From Chthoniobacterales bacterium (GTDB lineage: Bacteria; Verrucomicrobiota; Verrucomicrobiia; Chthoniobacterales; UBA10450): a DNA stretch of 5,189 bases. The DNA lies in contig JACDBM010000007.1 in the NCBI GenBank assembly GCA_013694945.1, positions 1 through 5,189 on the forward strand, in the 5' to 3' direction. Below, piece after piece: positions 1 through 5,189 of this stretch. Position 1 is the first letter of the stretch. Every line of letters begins with the position of its first letter. The translations under genes were made by a program, and so were the position numbers. The notes beneath the pieces were generated by a model, which made no database searches, had not been told where the DNA came from, and worked only from the letters and a program-made list of their open reading frames with translations.

Positions 1-377
1 GCTTCGCGGACCGGGCTGCTCGTTTGCGTGAGCTCGAGAAACTCTTTGTCGTTCTGAATGCTGGCGTCGATATCGTCCAGACTGAGGTTAAAACGACGGC
101 CACGTTTCTTCAGAAAGTTGAGCGTCATGTTGACCGCGATCGAGTGAATCCAGGTGTAAAACGATGATTTGCCACGGAATCCGCGAATGGATTTGTAGGC
201 CTTCGAAAAGACATCCTGGAGCAGGTCGTTCGTGTCCTCGTGGTTCGAGGTCATGTTGTAGATGAGCCCGTACAAGCGCGGGGTGTACTTCACCACGAGC
301 TGGTCGAAAGCCGCGATGTCGCCTTCCTGGGTGCGGGCCACCAGCGGCTGATCTTCGTCGGTTCTCGGCTGGTCCAT
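1..377 (-). CDS. ECF (RpoE-like) RNA polymerase sigma factor, C-terminus cut by the window edge
   Basis: This is a sigma-70 family factor of the extracytoplasmic-function type, which directs core RNA polymerase to a specific promoter set. I translated the minus strand by hand; about 125 residues are visible and no stop is reached. The start reads MDQPRTDEDQPLVARTQEGD, followed by the AFDQLV and LYGLIYNM segments of region 2.1. The region 2.2 core is DLLQDVFSKAY (residues 51-61), and regions 2.3/2.4 are FRGKSSFYTWIHSIAVNMTLNFLKK in short pieces between residues 67 and 91. A basic KKRGRR stretch and an acidic linker (residues 101-114) follow; the region 4 helix-turn-helix lies beyond the window. 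No good Shine-Dalgarno precedes the ATG at 377. The frame is open further upstream, with in-frame ATGs at 470 and 494, the latter overlapping the stop of the YugP gene (TGATG). I chose 377 because ECF factors normally begin about a dozen residues before the LVxRxQxGD motif. An anti-sigma gene, if any, would lie off the left edge. Confidence 0.9.
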   Translation of the reverse strand, partial: MDQPRTDEDQPLVARTQEGDIAAFDQLVVKYTPRLYGLIYNMTSNHEDTNDLLQDVFSKAYKSIRGFRGKSSFYTWIHSIAVNMTLNFLKKRGRRFNLSLDDIDASIQNDKEFLELTQTSSPVRE

Positions 378-383
378 CGCGGT

Positions 384-402
384 GCGTCTAGGCCTAGCAC
401 GC
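384..402 (-). promoter_or_regulatory. Small imperfect hairpin just upstream of the sigma factor ATG
   Basis: The palindrome CTAGGCCTAG (388-397) is flanked by GCGT and ACGC-type arms. In the minus-strand transcript this gives a stem of about seven pairs, with one bulged G and a GGCC loop. It ends about six bases before the ATG at 377, where a ribosome binding site would be expected. It could be an operator, an mRNA structure limiting initiation at this ATG, or chance. If translation actually starts at 470 or 494 it is simply coding sequence. Confidence 0.2.
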
Positions 403-493
403 GCCGGAACGCCGGACGATAACAAATCGGAAAATCGCCGCGCTGGCGACGTCCCCACGTCTGCGTCCATCTGCTTTGCCTGCGCCGCCGGCA

Positions 494-1195
494 TCAATCG
501 CGACGGTCGCGCACGGAGAGGAGATAAAGGAGGTTGCCGAGCGTGGCAACAAACGCCGCCACGTAAGTCAGCGCGGCTGCATTGAGCACCCGGTTTACGC
601 CCGCGACTTCTCCGCCGGGCTGCACCATTCCCATCTGCTGTAGAATGATTTTCGCCCGGCGCGAAGCATCGAACTCGACGGGCAGCGTGATTAACTGAAA
701 CGCGAGCAGGATCAGATAGCAGTAGATACCCAGCGTGATCAATCCGGTGATGTGAAAGATGAAGCCGCCGAAGATGACGAAAGGCAACATGTTCGACGCA
801 ACGGAGGTCAACGGCACGATCGCCATGCGCCACTTCAACGGAGCATACGCTTTCGCGTGCTGGATGGCATGGCCGCTCTCATGTGCCGCGATGCCCAAAG
901 AAGCCACGGAAGGTTCGTGATAAACTTTGGACGAAAGACAAAGCCGTTTGCTTCTCGGATCGTAGTGATCGCCGAGAAAGTCGTTCGTCTCCACGACGTC
1001 GACATCGTGAATCTGCGCTGCCTCTAGAATGGAACGGGCGGCTTCGGCGCCGGTTACGTTTGAGGTGGCGCGGACCTCGCCCCATTTGCGAAAAGCGCTG
1101 CTCACTCGGAACTGTGCCCAGAGTCCGACGATCAACGGCAGCCCGACCAGCAGCAGCCAGTGAGAACCGAGCCCGAAACCTTGTGTAGGGTACAT
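494..1195 (-). CDS. YugP-family membrane zinc metallopeptidase
   Basis: This 233-residue integral membrane protein matches the neutral zinc metallopeptidase family typified by Bacillus YugP (Pfam Zn_peptidase_2), whose substrates are not well established. An N-terminal membrane helix (about 11-29) is followed by a soluble part. Next comes the zinc motif HESGHAIQH with HExxH at 105-109, preceded by the family's typical LGIAA stretch. Two adjacent hydrophobic segments (about 124-150 and 151-172) lead into LPVEFDASRRA, where E174 is the likely third metal ligand. A last hydrophobic segment spans about 205-227, followed by a short basic tail. Length and motif order match the family, so it looks complete and active. 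The ATG at 1195 is preceded by a weak Shine-Dalgarno (AGAAG, six bases upstream). The stop at 494 overlaps an in-frame ATG for the downstream sigma factor, so the two may form an operon. The function assignment as a membrane protease is solid; the physiological role is unknown. Confidence 0.92.
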   Translation of the reverse strand: MYPTQGFGLGSHWLLLVGLPLIVGLWAQFRVSSAFRKWGEVRATSNVTGAEAARSILEAAQIHDVDVVETNDFLGDHYDPRSKRLCLSSKVYHEPSVASLGIAAHESGHAIQHAKAYAPLKWRMAIVPLTSVASNMLPFVIFGGFIFHITGLITLGIYCYLILLAFQLITLPVEFDASRRAKIILQQMGMVQPGGEVAGVNRVLNAAALTYVAAFVATLGNLLYLLSVRDRRD

Positions 1196-1275
1196 AGTAG
1201 TCTTCTAAAAAGTCGCAGAGTTAGACGCCACATGACTCGCTTCGTTCATTAACCTCGAGCAGCTACTCACGATTC

Positions 1276-1289
1276 TGTTCACTGTTCAC
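1276..1289. repeat. Tandem heptamer TGTTCAC x2 upstream of the YugP gene
   Basis: Two perfect head-to-tail copies of TGTTCAC (GTGAACA on the coding strand) lie about 80 bases upstream of the YugP start, in the gap between the M24 and YugP genes. The location suits a regulator binding site, but a duplicated heptamer can arise by chance or slippage. The rest of this 160 bp gap (1196-1355) shows no convincing terminator or consensus promoter. Confidence 0.3.
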
Positions 1290-1355
1290 ACGTCTGCGCG
1301 CACCTGCGTTTCTTTGAACTCCCCGCGGCATGACACATTTTCGAGCGCGTTGGCC

Positions 1356-2492
1356 CTAGATCTCCAGACGCTTTTCAAAACGCGAGAGGACGCGGTTGCC
1401 GCTCTCTGTCACGACCGCCACATCTTCAATACGCGCACCGCCGATTCCGGGATAGTAGAGGCCCGGTTCCACGGTCAGTACTTGGCCCCGCTTGAAGACC
1501 GTCTTTTGAAAGCGCGGAAACTCATGGATCTCCAGGCCGAGACCATGCCCAGTCCCATGGAAGAAACCTACCTGTCGCCCGTCGCGCACTTCCGTGGGGA
1601 ATCCCTGTTCCGTGAAGAACTGCTTCACTTCATCATGCACCTGCAGACCATCCGCGCCCGGCTTCATCTTCTTGAGCGCGAGCGCCTGTCCCTCGCGCAC
1701 CGTTTCCCAAAGGCGCCGCTGCTCTTCGCTCGCGCGGCCCCGTACCACGGTCCGTGTCATGTCGCCGTAATAACCGCTCGCAGCGTCGCGCGGAAAAATA
1801 TCGAGGATGATCAAGGAATTTGCCAGCAGCGGACCCGACCCGCGCTCATGGGGATCGCAGGCTTGATCGCCCCCGGCGACGATTGTGTTCGCCGGCAGGC
1901 CGCCGGCTCGCAGAATCGCGGAGTCGATTTCGGCGCGCAAGATTTCGGACGTGAGAACTCGGCCGAACCAATCCAGCCGTTTGTTCCGGCGCGCCTTGCA
2001 CGCCGCCAACACTTCGATTGCTCGCGCCAACCCCTTTTCTGTGATCGATAAAGCCCGCCGCATGAGGCGCAACTCCTCTTCTGTCTTCGCTTCGCGTTCT
2101 GGCCAGAACAAACCGTTCGTGGTTTTGAGGCTGATTTTCGAGCGGCCTAATTCCTCGGCAAAGCCAAGAGGAAAGTTGGCGGGCACAACCGCGGAACGCA
2201 CTCCGCGTTTGCGCAAAAAATGCGACAATACCTTCTCGAAATCCGGCGTCTTCCGATTTTCGCCCTGCACTTCCCGTTCGAATTTGCTGTAGGCCAGGAT
2301 CTCGTCGGCTTGCGCTTGCTTCCGGCCGCGGTCGATCTCGAGATCGCTCAAGACAATCGTGCGCTTTCCGTTCTGTTCGAGAAAGATAAAGGGATCCGGC
2401 ACGAACATTCGGGTCGCGTAAAGCATATCCGGATCGTGCTCGCTCGCCGCGACGATGAGGCGGGTCTTTCTTGGAGTTTTGCTCTTGCTCAC
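1356..2492 (-). CDS. M24 family metallopeptidase (Xaa-Pro aminopeptidase / prolidase type)
   Basis: This 378-residue cytoplasmic enzyme is predicted to cleave peptides at Xaa-Pro bonds, contributing to turnover of proline-containing peptides. It has no signal peptide. Residues 1 to about 133 form a creatinase-like N-terminal domain, and about 140 to 368 form the pita-bread catalytic domain. All five dinuclear metal ligands of the family are in place: D231 (LIILDIFPR), D244 (YYGDMTRT), H316 (FHGTGHGLGLEIHEFP), E324 in the same motif, and E356 (GARIEDVAV). The auxiliary histidines H215 (DPHERGSGPL) and H323 are also present, so it should be active. It is shorter than E. coli PepP (441) and PepQ (443) but similar to short prolidases such as those of about 350-360 residues, so aminopeptidase and prolidase cannot be separated by sequence alone. 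The start is GTG; the next in-frame codons upstream hold no ATG before a TGA at 2514-2516, which fixes this as the longest frame. The Shine-Dalgarno is weak (GGA, about eight bases upstream). Confidence 0.92.
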   Translation of the reverse strand: MSKSKTPRKTRLIVAASEHDPDMLYATRMFVPDPFIFLEQNGKRTIVLSDLEIDRGRKQAQADEILAYSKFEREVQGENRKTPDFEKVLSHFLRKRGVRSAVVPANFPLGFAEELGRSKISLKTTNGLFWPEREAKTEEELRLMRRALSITEKGLARAIEVLAACKARRNKRLDWFGRVLTSEILRAEIDSAILRAGGLPANTIVAGGDQACDPHERGSGPLLANSLIILDIFPRDAASGYYGDMTRTVVRGRASEEQRRLWETVREGQALALKKMKPGADGLQVHDEVKQFFTEQGFPTEVRDGRQVGFFHGTGHGLGLEIHEFPRFQKTVFKRGQVLTVEPGLYYPGIGGARIEDVAVVTESGNRVLSRFEKRLEI

Positions 2493-2521
2493 GCCTAATC
2501 CGTAACCATAAACTCATTGCT

Positions 2522-2626
2522 TGTCATCTCCGAGCCGTGGCGATGAGCGTCGAGGGACCACAAATGGTTGCGTGACTTGTATCGACCGGGTGAGATCCCT
2601 CGTCGGCTTACCCACTCGGGATGACA
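2522..2626. repeat. Imperfect palindromic intergenic repeat (REP/MITE-like)
   Basis: The outer ends are TGTCATCTCCGAG (2522-2534) and CTCGGGATGACA (2615-2626), reverse complements apart from one inserted T. Inner arms CGAGGGACC (2551-2559) and GATCCCTCG (2594-2602) pair with one mismatch. The remaining spacers pair poorly. The element contains no gene and fills most of the gap between the ABC and M24 genes. I see no clear target-site duplication; only a GCT near each end. The outer core TGTCATCCCGAG with GAGGGATC resembles, from memory, dispersed intergenic repeats common in Acidobacteria and Verrucomicrobia genomes. When transcribed it could fold into a long hairpin between the two reading frames, but there is no T-tract to make it a standard terminator. 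Confidence 0.65.
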
Positions 2627-2650
2627 CGCTCAGCTCCCAGCCGCTTTTGA

Positions 2651-5188
2651 TCAGCCTCGACGAACTTCCAACTGCCGGGCGAGAATCCAGAGCAGCAAGC
2701 CGAGCAGCGCCAGCGTCGAACTAATCAGAACCCACGTGTTAAAGGTAAACACACCGATTTTTGCGCCGAGGTAACGTTTCTCCGCGCCGAAGAAGACGTT
2801 CGGCCGTTCGTCGCGCCGGTAATCGTTCTGCTCCATGTCCGCATTGGAGATCAAGTCCGAGACTTTCTGGTTGATGTAGATCTGCTCAGCCGTGACCGGA
2901 CCGATCGCGTCTTTGAACTGCGCGCGATCAAACGGCTTCTTGCCTGAGATCGTTTCATCGATCAGCTCCAGGTAACGATCGAGTTCCTGCGGCGTCTTCG
3001 CCTCCAAGCCGGACAGCACCGCCAGCGTCTCCTTCAGGTACCCGAGGCGCTGCGCATCCGCAGGAGAATGATCTTTTCGCGCCACGAGCCGCTCGATTTC
3101 CCGTTGCGTCCGCTCCTGCCGGCGGGTCAACGGATTCAGCTTTGCCTGCGCGACGACCAGTTCCTCGTAGGACCAACGCATGGCGATAAACTGGCAGACG
3201 AACGGCACCTTCAGCTTGCTGTCCATCTTGTTTATCTCGTCGGCCGGATGCTCCGAGAACCAGCGCGAAAACGTGTAGACGAGTCCGAGGTTGCGATTCA
3301 TGTCTTCGTACTTGATGAGCGCTCCGCCCATGATGATTTGGGGGATCAGCACCAGCGGCACGATGTTCGCCGCCGTCTTCGGATTATCGACCAGCGAGGA
3401 GATCACGAGCCCGAGCGCGACCCCGCCCATCGCGGTCATGAACATGACGCCGAGGTAAATCCAAAACATGCCGCGAATGGCGAGAATCCAGTTTCCGATC
3501 AAAACAAAAAGGACGCACTGGACCAATGCGAAAACGCCTAGCGAAAGCACTTTCGCGAGCACGTAATAAGAAAGCCGTACGTTCAGATTCCTTTCGCGCT
3601 GGAGAACGGCACGATCGCCAATGATATCGTCCGCGCTGTTCGTCAGGCCAAGGAACATCGCCACGATCAATCCGAGAAAGAGAAATGTCGGGATGTGATA
3701 AGCCGATGCGAAATCGTAGGTTCCGCTATCCGAATAGCGCAGCAACGTGGCGATCAGCAGCGCCAGGATGGGGGCAACGCCGATCGTAATCACGAGGTTG
3801 CCGCCGTTGCGCAGCTTGCTCATGAAGGCACGGCGCAGAAGGGTGCGCAGTTGGGTCCACTCATCGTGCCAGCGAATCTGCCGCCGACGCTTTTGCGCGG
3901 GAACGGGCGGCAAGACGCGAGCGGGATCGCGTAAGGAGACCTGCTTTACGTCCTGAATGAGGCGGAACGCCTCGTATTTGTCGCGCCAGAATTCCGGCGA
4001 GTAGCGCCTTGCCGGCACCAGTTGGCCGCGATTGTTCTCCTCGTAGATAACATCACCGCTAATGTCGCGCAGCGGCGTTTCGAGCACATCGAAGATGAAC
4101 TCCGGCCGCGTCGTGCCGCAGGAGGGACACGCACCGAGATCCGCGCCGAACTGATGTTGATGCTCCGCCTCCGCGAAGTAGCGCAGCATGTCCGTCGGCG
4201 TGCCGAAAAAGACGAGACGCCCGCCTTTGTCGAACAGGATCGCCTTGTGAAACATTTGAAACAGTTTCGAGCTCGGCTGGTGGATCGTGACAATGATGAT
4301 CTTGTTGTGCGCCATCCCGCGGATGATCTCGATGACGTGTTCTGAGTCCTTCGATGAAAGCCCGGAAGTCGGCTCGTCGAAGAGATACACGTCCGCCGAG
4401 CCAATCATATCGAGGCCAATGTTGAGGCGCTTCCGCTCGCCGCCGCTCAGCGTCTTCTTCAGCGGGCTGCCGACGACGCTGTGCTTCCGCTCGCTCAGGC
4501 CCAGTTCGACCAATTTGCTTTCGAGGCGGCGGGCCCGGTCGCGTTGCGATAAATGCGGAGAACGAATCGCGGCCGCAAATTGCAGGTTTTCGCCAATCGT
4601 CAGATTCTCGTCAAACGCGTCCTCCTGCGGGATGTAACTGACGTATCGCTTGAGGTCGTCGAGGTTATGATAGAGCGATTGATCGTTCAGTAACACTTGG
4701 CCGCCCGCCGGCTGGATTTGTCCACCCAGCACCTTCAGCAACGTGCTCTTGCCCGAGCCGCTCGCGCCCATCACGCAGACGAGCTCTCCGCGATTGACCG
4801 CGAAGGAGATGCCGTCGAGCGCCGCTTCCGAATTGCTGAAGCGGTGATTCAAATCAACCACCTCGAGGCTGCGAATGATGTTCCGCTCTTCCTCGATGAT
4901 GCGTTCCAGAAAATTGCAGCGCAGGACCTGGCCGATATCGATGCGAATCGTGTCGCCGTCCGCCAGCGGCGCCGTGCCGCGCACCGGCGTGTCGCCCACC
5001 ATGATCGGCCGGTCGGATTCTATGACCTCCAGCATCCCGACCCGCTTGTCGTAATCACAGAAAATCTTCAGCAGCACGTCGCCACTGGTTCCCGGGGAAA
5101 GCAGGATATCGTCCGCCTCGAGTAAACTTGGATTGTTAGAAACGAGGTACTCGGATTTCGAAGCCTTGAGCTGAAACCGGCCGCCCAT
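2651..5188 (-). CDS. ABCG-like ABC transporter, fused ATPase and membrane domains (N-terminus possibly incomplete)
   Basis: This protein of 845 visible residues has its ATPase before its membrane domain, as in the ABCG/White family of exporters; the substrate cannot be told. Residues 1-92 form a beta-rich region ending in a stretch (VGDTPVRGTAPLADGDTIRI) that resembles the end of an FHA domain. The ATPase spans about 105-345: Walker A GASGSGKST (141-149), Q-loop Q188, signature LSGGERKR (247-254), Walker B VYLFDEPTSGL (267-277) and H-loop H303 in TIHQPSS, all intact. A linker (about 345-440) carries one CPSCG pair (C354, C357). Six likely membrane helices follow at about 463-483, 497-515, 544-566, 572-598, 604-626 and 811-837. 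Helices 5 and 6 are separated by a loop of about 185 residues, partly helical and charged, much longer than in typical ABCG proteins. The ATG at 5188 is only one base from the window edge and the frame may continue upstream, so it may be an internal methionine. The stop at 2651 is followed by the palindromic repeat. Confidence 0.9.
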   Translation of the reverse strand: MGGRFQLKASKSEYLVSNNPSLLEADDILLSPGTSGDVLLKIFCDYDKRVGMLEVIESDRPIMVGDTPVRGTAPLADGDTIRIDIGQVLRCNFLERIIEEERNIIRSLEVVDLNHRFSNSEAALDGISFAVNRGELVCVMGASGSGKSTLLKVLGGQIQPAGGQVLLNDQSLYHNLDDLKRYVSYIPQEDAFDENLTIGENLQFAAAIRSPHLSQRDRARRLESKLVELGLSERKHSVVGSPLKKTLSGGERKRLNIGLDMIGSADVYLFDEPTSGLSSKDSEHVIEIIRGMAHNKIIIVTIHQPSSKLFQMFHKAILFDKGGRLVFFGTPTDMLRYFAEAEHQHQFGADLGACPSCGTTRPEFIFDVLETPLRDISGDVIYEENNRGQLVPARRYSPEFWRDKYEAFRLIQDVKQVSLRDPARVLPPVPAQKRRRQIRWHDEWTQLRTLLRRAFMSKLRNGGNLVITIGVAPILALLIATLLRYSDSGTYDFASAYHIPTFLFLGLIVAMFLGLTNSADDIIGDRAVLQRERNLNVRLSYYVLAKVLSLGVFALVQCVLFVLIGNWILAIRGMFWIYLGVMFMTAMGGVALGLVISSLVDNPKTAANIVPLVLIPQIIMGGALIKYEDMNRNLGLVYTFSRWFSEHPADEINKMDSKLKVPFVCQFIAMRWSYEELVVAQAKLNPLTRRQERTQREIERLVARKDHSPADAQRLGYLKETLAVLSGLEAKTPQELDRYLELIDETISGKKPFDRAQFKDAIGPVTAEQIYINQKVSDLISNADMEQNDYRRDERPNVFFGAEKRYLGAKIGVFTFNTWVLISSTLALLGLLLWILARQLEVRRG

Positions 5189-5189
5189 C

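Noticed and set aside
1314..2051. Long plus-strand open frame (245 codons)
   Set aside because: It lies antisense to the M24 peptidase gene, whose catalytic motifs are all intact on the minus strand. The plus-strand product has no recognisable family motif and low-complexity Arg/Ala-rich sequence typical of a shadow frame.
1846..2517. Minus-strand open frame of 223 codons starting with an ATG just upstream of the M24 GTG start
   Set aside because: It is out of frame with the M24 gene across the same DNA and is extremely Arg/Ser-rich. The overlapping M24 frame carries the conserved motifs, so this is an alternate-frame shadow, not a frameshifted gene.
2493..2650. Intrinsic terminator after the ABC gene
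   Set aside because: The palindromic repeat could form a hairpin, but there is no run of T after it in the minus-strand direction and the arms are interrupted, so a standard terminator is not supported.
2521..2724. Plus-strand open frame covering the palindromic repeat
   Set aside because: It spans the repeat and the 3' end of the ABC gene, shows no protein family features, and reads through inverted arms that better explain the sequence.
3946..4404. Minus-strand open frame within the ABC gene
   Set aside because: It is an alternate frame over the Walker B and linker region, with Arg/Ser-rich composition and no motif; the ABC frame here is uninterrupted.
4697..5125. Plus-strand open frame (142 codons)
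   Set aside because: It is antisense to the Walker A and N-terminal part of the ABC protein. High GC at third codon positions explains the long antisense frame.

Overview
The window holds four protein-coding genes, all read on the minus strand (right to left). In transcription order they are: an ABC transporter with fused ATPase and membrane domains (5188 to 2651, its N-terminus possibly continuing past the right edge); a cytoplasmic M24 metallopeptidase of the Xaa-Pro aminopeptidase/prolidase type (2492 to 1356); a YugP-type membrane zinc metallopeptidase (1195 to 494); and the N-terminal two thirds of an ECF (RpoE-like) sigma factor that runs off the left edge (377 to 1). No rRNA, tRNA, CRISPR array or insertion sequence with a transposase is visible. 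The long open frames on the plus strand are antisense shadows of these genes.

The DNA is moderately GC-rich with a strong G/C bias at third codon positions. The proteins resemble, from memory only, those of soil Verrucomicrobia (Chthoniobacter/Spartobacteria-like), particularly the M24 peptidase and the ABC protein. The dispersed-repeat-like palindrome between these two genes also fits that group or Acidobacteria. This taxonomic guess is an inference, not a database result.

Layout: the ABC gene is separated by about 157 bp from the M24 gene, and this gap is largely filled by an imperfect inverted repeat of about 105 bp (2522-2626). About 160 bp without a recognisable gene separate the M24 gene from the YugP gene. 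The YugP and sigma factor genes are the most tightly linked pair: the sigma factor frame stays open upstream of its conventional start to an ATG that overlaps the YugP stop codon (TGATG), so the two may be translationally coupled.

Functionally this looks like a housekeeping or stress-envelope neighbourhood rather than a defence island or mobile cluster. I found no convincing new multi-gene system. The points that deserve a second look are the palindromic repeat, the unusual architecture of the ABC protein (an N-terminal FHA-like region, a CPxCG linker and a very large loop before the last membrane helix), and the uncertain start and linkage of the sigma factor.
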